Assembly: GCA_964359085.1 (NCBI GenBank) | Contig: CAYHRT010000010.1 | Coordinates: forward strand, 1-34,542 | DNA length: 34,542 nucleotides | Source: GWA2-49-15 sp964359085 | GTDB lineage: Bacteria > Bdellovibrionota > Bacteriovoracia > Bacteriovoracales > Bacteriovoracaceae | Direction: 5' to 3' | Shown here: positions 1 through 7,795 of the stretch, in pieces | Position numbering within the stretch: position 1 is the first letter of the stretch | Layout of the letters: the number at the start of each line of letters is the position of its first letter | The notes under the pieces: model-generated | Seen by the model: the letters and a program-made list of their open reading frames with translations, nothing else | What the model was told of the DNA's origin: nothing | Database searches by the model: none | Made by a program: the position numbers and the translations under genes

Positions 1-395
1 GAGAAGTTATTTTTCAACAGGGCGATATTGGCATCGGGTTTTATCTTATCTTCTCGGGGCAAGTTGAGATCTCGGTCGATGATAATAAATTTGATATTGA
101 TGAGAATATTGCAAAAGGGAGATATTCCTTAAATCTCGAGAGGTATGATTTCTTTGGTGAGTTGGCACTGCTGCAAGAAAATGCCATAAGAAATGCAACG
201 GCCATAGCGAAGGAAGATTGTATTTTATTTGGGATCTTCCGGCCTGATTTGGACGATTTGATTTTGCAATATCCCGTGGTTGCCGCAAGACTTCTGCAAT
301 CTGTCTCGATGATTATTGCGAATCGTCTTTTTTTTCTTACTCAAGAAGTGAGATTTTTAAAAACAAAATTGGAAAACAAAGAATCAAATAAATAG
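1..395 (+). CDS. Cyclic nucleotide-binding domain protein, C-terminal part (5' end outside window)
   Basis: The reading frame is open from base 3 to a TAG at 393-395, so the start lies upstream of the window. The visible 130 codons carry the core of a CAP/CRP-type cyclic nucleotide-binding fold: an FQQGD-like turn and a glycine-containing beta turn (FYLIFSGQVEI), then the phosphate-binding cassette signature FGELALLQ followed by a run like RNATAIA. In CAP the equivalent positions bind the sugar-phosphate of cAMP. A C-terminal helix of about 35 residues follows and no helix-turn-helix is visible, so this is more likely a regulatory domain protein than a DNA-binding CRP. The stop lies one base before the next ATG, so the two genes are probably cotranscribed. 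The ligand is unknown. Confidence 0.8.
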   Translation, partial: EVIFQQGDIGIGFYLIFSGQVEISVDDNKFDIDENIAKGRYSLNLERYDFFGELALLQENAIRNATAIAKEDCILFGIFRPDLDDLILQYPVVAARLLQSVSMIIANRLFFLTQEVRFLKTKLENKESNK

Positions 396-396
396 T

Positions 397-1437
397 ATGG
401 GCTCCACTACTAAAAATAAGGAAGTGTTTAGATTTGCCTATTTTGCAAGTATAGTTACTCTATGTGTTCTTGGTCTTGCTTTACTCCCTAGAATTTCCAT
501 TCCCCTGACCCTTTCCTATGTCTGCTATCTCATGGCGTCTCCACTTGTTCCTTTTTTTACAAGACTTTTCCGTAATCGAAATTTTGCTATTATATTTTTA
601 CTCATTGTATTTACTCTTGTTGCTCTTATCCCTTTTTTCTATTTGCTGCCTTCTCTCCGATCCGAAATTGAAAGAGTTCAATACTATCTTCCCAGGCTTG
701 AAGGATTAATCCAGTCTAAATTTATTGAGATAAAAATACTCGTTCAAAATAAATTTTCCATCACAATCGAAGATATTTACTTACAAGATATGATGACAAA
801 GGTTAAATCATTCTCGGCTAAACTTTTGTGGAATTTACCAACCTTTTTGGCCAATGCGCTTGAATGGACATTTCTTGTCCCGTTATTTCTATTCTTTTTA
901 ATGAAAGACGCAACTTCTTTTACTAGACTTGTACTTAAGATCACGCCGAATAGTATTTTTGAGCGGTTTTACCATATTCTCCATGAACTCAATACAAAAA
1001 TAGGCGATTACATTTTTGCCAAGTTTATTGAAGCCAGTATTGTTGGCGGGATCATAACTATTGGCTTGCTCATTTTAGGCGTGAGATTTTGGGCCCTTTT
1101 GGGAATTTTGGCCGGCATCACTAACATTGTCCCCTATATCGGCCCGATTTTGGGTGCGATTCCAGCTCTGATTATTGTATATTTTGAGAACGGCATGGGT
1201 TCAAGCTTTGGCGGTGTGCTTGTGTTGTACCTCATCGCTAATATTATTGATATTGCAATTGTTTTTCCGGTCATGATCTCGAAAATTGTTGATTTACATC
1301 CAATTGTCGTGGTTATTTCTGTCATCGTGGGGTCTCAATTTTTTGGTTTCGTCGGGATGATTATTTCCGTGCCGATAGCGGCTGCGATAAAACTGATTGC
1401 CCTAGAGTTTTACAAAAAAATCTATTCACCTCTTTGA
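397..1437 (+). CDS. AI-2E family transporter / PerM-like permease
   Basis: 346-residue integral membrane protein of the AI-2E transporter (PerM, YdiK, TqsA) family, the usual length for the family. Two hydrophobic segments lie near the N-terminus (about residues 12-50) and one near 65-90. A soluble region of about 80 residues follows, then a C-terminal cluster of membrane helices with the typical NIVPYIGPILGAIPA loop and a final segment ending VPIAAAIKL. Family members export varied small solutes or ions, and the substrate cannot be read from sequence. The ATG directly follows the stop of the cyclic nucleotide-binding gene. A small inverted repeat, TAGCT-GTA-AGCTA (1456-1468), lies just after it. 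Confidence 0.85.
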   Translation: MGSTTKNKEVFRFAYFASIVTLCVLGLALLPRISIPLTLSYVCYLMASPLVPFFTRLFRNRNFAIIFLLIVFTLVALIPFFYLLPSLRSEIERVQYYLPRLEGLIQSKFIEIKILVQNKFSITIEDIYLQDMMTKVKSFSAKLLWNLPTFLANALEWTFLVPLFLFFLMKDATSFTRLVLKITPNSIFERFYHILHELNTKIGDYIFAKFIEASIVGGIITIGLLILGVRFWALLGILAGITNIVPYIGPILGAIPALIIVYFENGMGSSFGGVLVLYLIANIIDIAIVFPVMISKIVDLHPIVVVISVIVGSQFFGFVGMIISVPIAAAIKLIALEFYKKIYSPL

Positions 1438-1480
1438 TGCGGATGTGCTAAATTGTAGCTGTAAGCTATAGTGGAGCAAA

Positions 1481-2236
1481 ATGAAGTCATACCTTAATTG
1501 CTATTGTATTATTTTGACATGTATTTTTCTAAGTGCTTGCAGTGGTACTAGACCAACAGGTACGACTGAAGCTGAAATACTTTTCAAGGAGGCTCAGAAA
1601 TATATTGATAAGAAGCAATTTATTCTGGCAAATGAAAAACTAAATACCCTCCGGTCACAACATCCGTATAGTTATTATGCTACGCCTGCAGAATTAATCC
1701 AGGCCGATATTTTATTTAAGCAAGAAAATTTCGTTGAATCTGCATCAGCTTACATTCTCTTTCGTGATTTCCATCCAAAACATGAAAAAATTTCTTATGT
1801 GGTATGGATGATTGGTGAATCCTTTTATAATCAGTTACCTTCAACTTCTGATAGGGATTTATCTCAAGGGTATGAGGCGATAAAATATTATCAAGAGATT
1901 ATTTCTAAATATCCCAAGAGTGAATATATCGAACAGGCCAAAGAAAAGAACATCAAAATTAGTGAAATGTTCAGTCAAAAAGAACAGTATATAGCGGATT
2001 TTTATTTTAAGACGAAAGTATTCGACGCAGCTCGCTATCGCTATTTGGCGATGATCGATGAGTTTAAGGAGCCAAGTATTCTTGATCATTCCATTGTTAG
2101 AATTTTACAGTCGTCTTTAGAGCTTGGGCAAAAGCCTGAGTGCATTCAATATGCCAAAACATTGCGCAAAAAATTGAGCGCAGATGCTCTGGAAGAATTT
2201 GAAAAGCTGCTAGATCAGTGCAAGGACCAGTCCTAA
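1481..2236 (+). CDS. BamD/YfiO-like TPR outer-membrane lipoprotein
   Basis: 251-residue lipoprotein. Its N-terminus is a lipoprotein signal peptide with a lipobox LSAC (Cys20), so the mature protein should be lipid-anchored in the periplasm, probably at the outer membrane. The body is helical TPR-like repeats: a segment like AEILFKEAQKYIDKKQF, then a second with LIQADILFKQENFVESA, then a YQEIISKYPKSEYIEQA repeat. This is the usual BamD (YfiO) arrangement, and the length is close to E. coli BamD (245). BamD is the essential lipoprotein partner of BamA in beta-barrel insertion. A general TPR lipoprotein such as CpoB/YbgF is the alternative. The start has a good RBS (GTGGAG, 4 bases before ATG). 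Confidence 0.7.
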   Translation: MKSYLNCYCIILTCIFLSACSGTRPTGTTEAEILFKEAQKYIDKKQFILANEKLNTLRSQHPYSYYATPAELIQADILFKQENFVESASAYILFRDFHPKHEKISYVVWMIGESFYNQLPSTSDRDLSQGYEAIKYYQEIISKYPKSEYIEQAKEKNIKISEMFSQKEQYIADFYFKTKVFDAARYRYLAMIDEFKEPSILDHSIVRILQSSLELGQKPECIQYAKTLRKKLSADALEEFEKLLDQCKDQS

Positions 2237-2261
2237 GAGCAATTAACCAAAGGGGTTCGGC

Positions 2262-2990
2262 ATGAATCACCAGGAAAGAGATCTTCTTAATAATGCTTTT
2301 CAGGCCAATAAAGTAGGAAACATCAGAGAGGCTGAAGAACTATTTCAAGAGAGTATTATCCTCAATCCTAAAAATTCAAAACCCTTTTTTGCGTTGGCAA
2401 ATATCTATCATCGTCGCGGAGAAATTGGTAAGGCGATTAAGGCCTTTTCAAAGGTGTTGGAGCTTGATCCATGCCACACCGAAGCGGCCATTAGTCTTTC
2501 GGTTATTTATAATGATATTGGGAAATATGAAGAGGCAAAAAAAATTTTTGAAACGGCTTCTGAGCGTGTTAAAACTGCATCTACGATAGGTCCTGTTGAT
2601 GATATCCATGTGAATAAAAAGTTTTCACAGAGGCATTTTGAACTGGCGGAGCAATACTTTACTTATTGTAAGTTTGATGATGCGCTGTTTGAATATTCGA
2701 AAGCGGCATCGCTAGACGCTGAGAATCTAGAGATTAAATTAAAAATGGCAAAAGTTTATGCAAAAAAAGGGCTTGTCAATAAGGCCACTGAAGAGTTGCG
2801 CAAACTCAAGGCGGAGAGACCACAGTACATACCTGCTCGTCTCGCGCTCGGACTTCTCTATTATGGATCAGGAAAAATTATTGAAGCACAGCAGGAATGG
2901 ATGAAGATACTTGCCATTGCACCAGAGAACACAGAAGCAAAGACCTATCTAGCGCTGGCTGAAAGTGCTACAGAAACAACTCTAAATTAA
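2262..2990 (+). CDS. Tetratricopeptide repeat protein
   Basis: 242-residue soluble protein made almost wholly of TPR units. The repeats are clear at about residues 5-38 (AFQANKVGNIREAEELFQES), 39-72 (ALANIYHRRGEIGKAIKAFS), 73-105, 125-158 (AEQYFTYCKFDDALFEYSKA), 159-192 and 193-226. There is no signal peptide and no catalytic domain, so it is probably a cytoplasmic scaffold. It lies 25 bases after the BamD-like gene with its own RBS (AAAGGGG), in the same presumed operon, and converges on fliW. Its partner is unknown. Confidence 0.85.
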   Translation: MNHQERDLLNNAFQANKVGNIREAEELFQESIILNPKNSKPFFALANIYHRRGEIGKAIKAFSKVLELDPCHTEAAISLSVIYNDIGKYEEAKKIFETASERVKTASTIGPVDDIHVNKKFSQRHFELAEQYFTYCKFDDALFEYSKAASLDAENLEIKLKMAKVYAKKGLVNKATEELRKLKAERPQYIPARLALGLLYYGSGKIIEAQQEWMKILAIAPENTEAKTYLALAESATETTLN

Positions 2991-3018
2991 CCTATATTTG
3001 TATTTGCTAATTGAAATA

Positions 3019-3591
3019 TCAAATATCAACGGAAGTATCAGCTGGGTTTTTTAGCACCTTTTCTGTGCCAACATCTTGTGCTTGATTGCGATTTGTATCT
3101 TGCGTAGGAGGTTGAGCATTTGACCGCCGACAATCATCCGAGTTGTAAGTCACGATATATTTTTTTAACTCTACGTACATCTTATGACGAACTTCTAATT
3201 TGCTATCTTGCAAAACAATCTGCCGAGCAGTTCGTGTCTTATTATTAATGATAATTGGCGCCTTGAGATTTGCCGACATTTCAACAATATTTTGAGGAAT
3301 TGTGAGGATGGTATAAATACTAGCATCGCTCAAAGTCTCTAATTCCAGGCTGGTAAGTTCAGGTGGCAGCAATCGTACAGCATAGTCAGGGGTGAAAATT
3401 TTCGGCTCAATAATCGGAAATGCGATAGATGCATCATCAAGACTTTGAAGCCATAAAATGAGTGTCTGATCACCTGGATCAACTATAAAAAACCGCTTAA
3501 AATTGTCAAATCCTAGGAGCCCTTCTGCGAAATTGAGCACATCTTTTTTATCGACTTCCAGTTCGCCAAAACGCGTTGTTGTGACTTTCAC
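3019..3591 (-). CDS. fliW: Flagellar assembly factor FliW
   Basis: FliW binds CsrA (and flagellin in Bacillus and Campylobacter) and relieves CsrA repression of flagellin mRNA. The N-terminus VKVTTTRFGELEV and the following FAEGLLGFDNFKRFFIVD and LQSLDD..IAFPIIEP stretches are diagnostic. I chose the GTG at 3591 over an ATG-type start 17 codons upstream because a perfect GGAGG sits five bases before it and homologues begin with this KVTTTRFG motif. At 190 residues it is longer than usual (about 150). The extra residues are a polar, probably disordered C-terminal tail rich in Gln, Asn and Asp. It is the last gene of the flagellar run, about 80 bases after csrA, which fits the known FliW-CsrA partner pair. 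Confidence 0.93.
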   Translation of the reverse strand: MKVTTTRFGELEVDKKDVLNFAEGLLGFDNFKRFFIVDPGDQTLILWLQSLDDASIAFPIIEPKIFTPDYAVRLLPPELTSLELETLSDASIYTILTIPQNIVEMSANLKAPIIINNKTRTARQIVLQDSKLEVRHKMYVELKKYIVTYNSDDCRRSNAQPPTQDTNRNQAQDVGTEKVLKNPADTSVDI

Positions 3592-3670
3592 TAAGGCCTC
3601 CAGATAACCAGCAGCGTAATGCTGCCAAGGAAATTCTAGCAATCGGCCCCATGAAAGGGCAAGAGGGAAA

Positions 3671-3910
3671 TTACTTCTTATTAAGCTCTTTTAGTTCTTC
3701 AGCCAGCTGACCTAAACCTTCATAATCAGATTGTGAAGCAAGTTCGTTTTGATCTTGAATGGCCTGATAAACCTCTTCACGGTGAATTTTCGTCTCTTTG
3801 GGCGCTTTAATCCCAAGGCGAACCTGTTTTCCCTTGATTTGAATAACGATAATTTTAATATGATCATCAATGGCGATACTTTCACCAAGCTTCCGTGTCA
3901 AAACTAGCAT
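3671..3910 (-). CDS. csrA: Carbon storage regulator / translational repressor CsrA
   Basis: 79-residue CsrA. It starts MLVLTRKLGESI with Leu4 and Arg6 in the first strand, has VRLGIKAPKE in the fourth, and has Arg44 in the HREEVY motif; these residues contact GGA-containing RNA loops. The dimer binds 5' leaders of mRNAs to block ribosome entry or alter stability. The C-terminal tail is about 18 residues longer than in E. coli and is acidic. The gene lies between flgL and fliW in the flagellar run, as in Bacillus, Campylobacter and many delta-like bacteria. This points to control of flagellin and other motility mRNAs. The 116-base gap upstream suggests it also has its own leader and promoter. 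RBS: AGAGGG, six bases before ATG. Confidence 0.97.
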   Translation of the reverse strand: MLVLTRKLGESIAIDDHIKIIVIQIKGKQVRLGIKAPKETKIHREEVYQAIQDQNELASQSDYEGLGQLAEELKELNKK

Positions 3911-3925
3911 AATTACCCTCTAGTA

Positions 3926-3953
3926 CCAGACCCTCCTGGCCAACCTTATCCGT
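3926..3953 (-). promoter_or_regulatory. csrA leader with candidate CsrA-binding sites
   Basis: In the 5' leader of csrA (transcript strand) there is a small hairpin CCAG-GAGGGT-CTGG at 3939-3926. It can also pair as CCA/TGG and leave GGA in the loop, the arrangement CsrA prefers. Just upstream, at 3953-3948, is ACGGAT, a match to the ANGGA core. The hairpin ends about 15 bases before the start codon and the csrA Shine-Dalgarno lies directly after it, so a bound CsrA dimer could block initiation. CsrA autorepression is established in E. coli. Its presence here is inference from motif and position. Confidence 0.45.
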
Positions 3954-3972
3954 GGCGACTGGGGAATCTATA

Positions 3973-3988
3973 TTATGCCTATGCATAA
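3973..3988. repeat. Inverted repeat upstream of csrA
   Basis: TTATGC-CTAT-GCATAA is a perfect 6-base inverted repeat with a 4-base spacer, 63 bases upstream of the csrA start, in the flgL-csrA gap. On the csrA strand it overlaps a weak promoter-like pair (TTGCAA, 17 bases, TATAGA). It could be an operator or a small hairpin at the end of flgL. There is no T-run on either side, so it is not a typical terminator. Confidence 0.4.
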
Positions 3989-4026
3989 ATTGCAACGAAA
4001 ATATTTTAGATTGTGTAATAAACAGA

Positions 4027-5034
4027 TTATCGCAGGAAGTCGAGAAGGTTCTGATTCAATATTGTCTTGCCAGCTTGATAGGTCGTTCGCAATACCTGCT
4101 GCTGTTTATTGATGTCACTAAACAACTCTGCAACGTCAGCATCAGTAAGTTTACTCCTATGGGCCTCCTTATCAACATTCTCCGACTCGATTTGTGAACG
4201 CGTCGTCATAATTGTATTGACCGTTGAGCCTACGCGAGTTCGAAGTGTGATAATACGACTGATGGAGCTATCAAATTTTTCAAGGAGGTCTTGAACAAGT
4301 TTAGGATCATTATTTTCAAGCGCTGAAATAAGCGTAGTAAGCTGGTTGAAAAGATTGTCGCGTTTATGAAATTTTCTATCGAGGGAATTATTTGAAGCCA
4401 AATCTCTTGTTGTCACATCGGAATCTTGTTCTGGAGGTGGATCTAGCTCTAGCTCAGACCCTGGAATAGTATCCGGTGCAATCAACTGGTCTGAAAAAAA
4501 TACTTCCTTACCAGTTAAATTCATTTGAATAAGAAAATCCTTAGAAATTTCTAGCTTAATATGACCGTCATCGCCGGTGTAATTACCATCAATATCAAAG
4601 GGAATTTTTAAGGTATTGAAGCCAGAAAAAATATACTTATTACCAACACGTCTGTTAGATATCGCTAATAACTGATTTCGCATTTGAATTATGTCGTTAG
4701 AAATACTTTTTCGGATATCTTGGTCGTAAAAATCAGATGATTGCTGAATAGCTATATCTTTTGCCTTAAGTAAAATATCTGAAATCTGATCGAGAGACTG
4801 TTCAGTTTGATTCAAATGTAAAAGTGCGACTTCAGAGTTACGCAAAAATTGCTGATTATCTGCCAATACTGAACCAATTGACATGGCTTCGACATTGCTT
4901 ATGGGGTTATCAGAAGGGCGTCTTACCTTTTTTAAGGATGTTCCTTTCAGCTGGAGATCCTCAAGCTTTTCCTTGGTTTTATCAAGAGCAAATTTAAGCG
5001 ACGCTGAATTTGAGTTTTCTGACACTCTTGTCAT
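4027..5034 (-). CDS. flgL: Flagellar hook-associated protein 3 (hook-filament junction) FlgL
   Basis: 335-residue flagellin-like junction protein joining FlgK to the filament. The N-terminal D0/D1 helix has the flagellin-family signature (L.L..TSLKKVRRPSDNPISN), and the C-terminal helix is heptad-rich, ending QAGKTILNQNLLDFL. The middle domain carries the hook-associated motif NKYIFSGFNT and an acidic/proline-rich insert near residues 180-190. FlgL is exported by the flagellar type III apparatus, so no Sec signal is expected and none is seen. It starts 12 bases after the flgK stop. The family is short (about 300 residues) and the length fits. Confidence 0.92.
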   Translation of the reverse strand: MTRVSENSNSASLKFALDKTKEKLEDLQLKGTSLKKVRRPSDNPISNVEAMSIGSVLADNQQFLRNSEVALLHLNQTEQSLDQISDILLKAKDIAIQQSSDFYDQDIRKSISNDIIQMRNQLLAISNRRVGNKYIFSGFNTLKIPFDIDGNYTGDDGHIKLEISKDFLIQMNLTGKEVFFSDQLIAPDTIPGSELELDPPPEQDSDVTTRDLASNNSLDRKFHKRDNLFNQLTTLISALENNDPKLVQDLLEKFDSSISRIITLRTRVGSTVNTIMTTRSQIESENVDKEAHRSKLTDADVAELFSDINKQQQVLRTTYQAGKTILNQNLLDFLR

Positions 5035-5046
5035 TTTTTATACTCT

Positions 5047-6492
5047 CTACCTCTTAATTCCTAGTACCACTTGAAACATTTCATCAGCTGCTTTCAAAAC
5101 TTTTGCTGAAGCTTCGTAAGCATGTTGAAATTTAATCATATTTGCGGCTTCCTCATCCAGAGAGACTCCTGTGATTCTCTCTTTAACGGCACGGGTCTGC
5201 GCTAGTAAACCTTCGGATTGTTCGGAGTCAATGCGCGCCTTGCCTGTTTGTACCCCAACGTGACCGATGCTTTTAAGATATTGCTCTTCAATAGTTGCTG
5301 TGCCTTCCGCCATGAGTTTGGCGCTTTCTAATTTACTAACTGCCAGGGCTGCCCGATTGTCACCAGGTGCATTGGGAGATAGGGCCGTCACGATATTGGC
5401 CAGATCTTCTCGAACTTCAGTACTAATTGCCATTTCGGTAGCAGCATTTTCGCTCGACGAAAGTTCTTTGAAAAATTTTATGCCGGTAAATTCATGGACA
5501 TTCTCGCCATCGACGGTGACGCCAGGTTTATAAATAAAGCCGCGCGAATGAATTGCGTTCACGCTTTTGGTTAGAGCGTATGCAATCTGGTCAATATCAG
5601 TTTGCATTTTGCGCAGATCTTCATTTCGTACTTTTAACAGCGCTGCCAATTTTCCATTCGGAAACTTCTCTGAAATAAAACCATTCGGACGATTTTTTAA
5701 ATAGAGTTCCAGGGCCCCACTCATGCCGTTAGAAGAAGTTTCCGCAGGCTGGCCCCTAACGGCCAGTTCTTGGACTTCAGTGGCACAGATAACAGTCCCA
5801 ACACCTTCGGCATTCACAATAAAATGATTCTTATTATCGACGTAAGTATTTAGATCAAAATATTCCGCCAAAGATCTGACCACTACATCACGCTGATCAC
5901 GCAAATCACCACTTTCACCATCGAGAGCTTCAAGATTCACAATTTTTCTATTTATATCGGCCAAATGGTGCGACAGTTGGTTGATATTAACCACTTCTTG
6001 TTCAAGACGTTTGTCGATATTGCGTGCTAGCTCATCGAGGGTTGAACGAATTCTATTGAAATCTTTGACAATTAATTGTGCATTTTCACGGACTACGGAA
6101 CGCATGGTCTCATTTTCGGGCTGATTAGCGAGCTCACGGAAAGAATTAAAAAATTTATTAACAATTTTATTGAGACCTTCCGATTCTGTCTCGTTGAAAA
6201 TAATTTCGACCTGTTCTAATTGCCCAAGTCGCCCCTGGTTGTACTCATGATTGCTAATTGCACCTGTTAAGCGTTGTTCGATATGTCTAGCATCAATTCG
6301 TTCTACGCCATGCACGCGGGCCCCTGACCCCATTACTAAACCGTCCTTAACAATAGGGATGCCTGTTGTTTGCTTGACTCGTTGGCGCGAATAACCCTCA
6401 GTATTGGCATTGGCAATGTTATGGCCTGCCACCTCCATGGATTTTTTACCAGCACCCAATCCTGATTTGCCTATGCTTAGGATGTCAGTCAA
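5047..6492 (-). CDS. flgK: Flagellar hook-associated protein 1 FlgK
   Basis: 481-residue hook-filament junction protein. The N-terminus has the rod/hook/HAP signature (AGHNIANANTEGYSRQRV), and the C-terminus has the matching helix (VSLDEEAANMIKFQHAYEAS) that packs with it in the D0 domain. The residues between form the variable outer domains; 481 is a little short for the family (E. coli 546). Secretion is by the flagellar type III route with the chaperone FlgN, whose gene is directly upstream with a 9-base gap. FlgK and FlgL together form the hook-filament junction on which the FliD cap and filament assemble. Confidence 0.95.
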   Translation of the reverse strand: MTDILSIGKSGLGAGKKSMEVAGHNIANANTEGYSRQRVKQTTGIPIVKDGLVMGSGARVHGVERIDARHIEQRLTGAISNHEYNQGRLGQLEQVEIIFNETESEGLNKIVNKFFNSFRELANQPENETMRSVVRENAQLIVKDFNRIRSTLDELARNIDKRLEQEVVNINQLSHHLADINRKIVNLEALDGESGDLRDQRDVVVRSLAEYFDLNTYVDNKNHFIVNAEGVGTVICATEVQELAVRGQPAETSSNGMSGALELYLKNRPNGFISEKFPNGKLAALLKVRNEDLRKMQTDIDQIAYALTKSVNAIHSRGFIYKPGVTVDGENVHEFTGIKFFKELSSSENAATEMAISTEVREDLANIVTALSPNAPGDNRAALAVSKLESAKLMAEGTATIEEQYLKSIGHVGVQTGKARIDSEQSEGLLAQTRAVKERITGVSLDEEAANMIKFQHAYEASAKVLKAADEMFQVVLGIKR

Positions 6493-6501
6493 GGTGTGCT
6501 C

Positions 6502-7011
6502 CTATATGGTTCCTGCTGATCCGGTGATCTTGCCCTTGGCATTATATGTATGCACGGTCTTTTTCCCGGTGGTGCTCTCGCGTAATTCTTGAAGATGGTA
6601 AATTGCCTTATTTAAAAAAATCTGATTTCTTTTGTTCTGCTCCTTAATCTTTTCGATTAAATCCTTAAGGAGAGAATTAAAACCAATGAAATGCTTAACA
6701 AAGGGCTCTGGTGCAGTCCTTTCAAGAAAAACAATCAGATCGGAAACGGTAGCGATATTTTTGAGACCATAGCGTTCCTGCAAATTTAAGATTAAAGATT
6801 GCCTTTTGGCATCTGCTAAATCGATGGACGCTATTATTTTATTTTTATCTATAGTAGTAATTTCAAGACGATCAATGTCACTACTTAATAAACAAGAATA
6901 TTCAACAGCGGTAAGATCAAAAAGAGTAAAATGGAGATCACAAAATTCACGCCAGATTGCAACTGCATCTTGGTATGTTTGGAGATCTATGCCTGTGTCA
7001 ACATTTCTCAT
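6502..7011 (-). CDS. flgN: FlgN-like export chaperone for FlgK/FlgL
   Basis: 169-residue all-helical protein. It has the length, helical make-up and position of FlgN, the cytosolic chaperone that keeps FlgK and FlgL export-competent. The recognisable part is the C-terminal end: a helix with NQIFLNKAIYHLQELRES followed by a short loop with TYNAKGKI, like the (T/V)Y(D/N)..G end of FlgN proteins. The N-terminal half is divergent. It sits between flgM and flgK, the classical place. Two bases separate it from flgM, suggesting translational coupling. Confidence 0.75.
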   Translation of the reverse strand: MRNVDTGIDLQTYQDAVAIWREFCDLHFTLFDLTAVEYSCLLSSDIDRLEITTIDKNKIIASIDLADAKRQSLILNLQERYGLKNIATVSDLIVFLERTAPEPFVKHFIGFNSLLKDLIEKIKEQNKRNQIFLNKAIYHLQELRESTTGKKTVHTYNAKGKITGSAGTI

Positions 7012-7013
7012 AT

Positions 7014-7334
7014 TTATAATTCTGAAGCCAACATTTTCTCTGCAATGGCATCGTAATCGATGTCATACGTTCCATTTTTTATAGATTCCTTTAGCCCTGC
7101 GATTTTTGAAGAATTATCCGGTGGTGGCGCTGCAACTGCAGCTTTTTTTATTCGCGCAAAATCTTTAACGCCGTCACTAATATCAACCTTTGCGTCTTTG
7201 GCCGTCGTTTTTTCGAGCGCCGCCTGTCGGAGTGCTTCATTTCTGGCAGAGGCAGGACTTTTACTCCGCAAGTTTCCAACTTTTTTCTCGGGAAAAAAGG
7301 GTGCCTTTGTGTTATTTTCTACTGGCCCGGCCAT
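7014..7334 (-). CDS. flgM: Anti-sigma-28 factor FlgM
   Basis: 106-residue protein with an unstructured, basic/alanine-rich N-terminal half and a C-terminal sigma-28-binding region. The family signature is SKIAGLKESIKNGTYDIDY followed by DAIAEKML. FlgM holds FliA (sigma-28) inactive until the hook is complete and FlgM is exported through it. This makes late genes such as flagellin wait for hook completion. The gene has a good RBS (GGGAG, seven bases before ATG) and lies 3 bases after the rod-binding gene. It implies a sigma-28 regulon in this organism; its sigma gene is not in the window. Confidence 0.85.
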   Translation of the reverse strand: MAGPVENNTKAPFFPEKKVGNLRSKSPASARNEALRQAALEKTTAKDAKVDISDGVKDFARIKKAAVAAPPPDNSSKIAGLKESIKNGTYDIDYDAIAEKMLASEL

Positions 7335-7337
7335 AAG

Positions 7338-7688
7338 TTACTCCCTTGGTTTTCTGTTTGCATTTGTCATTGCCTGATATGCCTCATAAGCCTCTTTCGA
7401 ACGAAACTTCTGAGGATATATTTGATCGAGGATAAGATTTTTAATTCCCACACCGTCTGGATGAGAAGCCAATGCCTGTGCTTGTTCATCAGTGAGCAGG
7501 GACTGATAGATGCTCTCTGCGGAACTAGGCTCTTCAGCATGCTCAATTGAGTGATTCATTTCATCAAACATCAATTTTAAAAAGCTGGCTTCCTGAGCTT
7601 CAGCAACAGCAACATAATCCTTTGGAACATATTGAATTCCATTTGAATCACGCTTGGACTGATGTGAGGGAGGTATGATGATACTCAA
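7338..7688 (-). CDS. flgJ: FlgJ N-terminal-type rod-binding protein (no peptidoglycan hydrolase domain)
   Basis: 116-residue protein equal to the N-terminal rod-capping half of FlgJ. Visible motifs are AQEASFLKLMFDEMNHSIE (the usual FE..FL..M....R) and SIYQSLLTDEQAQALA, followed by GVGIKNLIL, like the E.Y..M.D.Q.A..L....G.GL.. signature. It lacks the C-terminal glucosaminidase domain of E. coli FlgJ; single-domain FlgJ is common outside gammaproteobacteria. Another protein must therefore open the wall for the rod. The order after flgI is standard. It is preceded by a promoter-like pair in a 107-base gap. Confidence 0.85.
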   Translation of the reverse strand: MSIIIPPSHQSKRDSNGIQYVPKDYVAVAEAQEASFLKLMFDEMNHSIEHAEEPSSAESIYQSLLTDEQAQALASHPDGVGIKNLILDQIYPQKFRSKEAYEAYQAMTNANRKPRE

Positions 7689-7731
7689 ATTTCCTTCCTG
7701 GAAATGGCCCCTAACACGGGCACTTCACATT

Positions 7732-7760
7732 ATTCTATCAGAATAGAACAGAGGGAACAA
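7732..7760 (-). promoter_or_regulatory. Sigma-70-like promoter for flgJ-flgM-flgN-flgK-flgL
   Basis: On the minus strand TTGTTC (7760-7755) and TAGAAT (7737-7732) are separated by exactly 17 bases, a good -35/-10 pair. Transcription would start near 7725, about 40 bases before flgJ. It lies in the only gap over 100 bases between flgF and flgL. A hairpin TATTCT-ATC-AGAATA (7731-7745) overlaps the -10 region. The same -10 hexamer occurs upstream of lpxC. Confidence 0.45.
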
Positions 7761-7795
7761 AATACAGATTAGGTAGGAAATTTTAGCTAGTAAAA

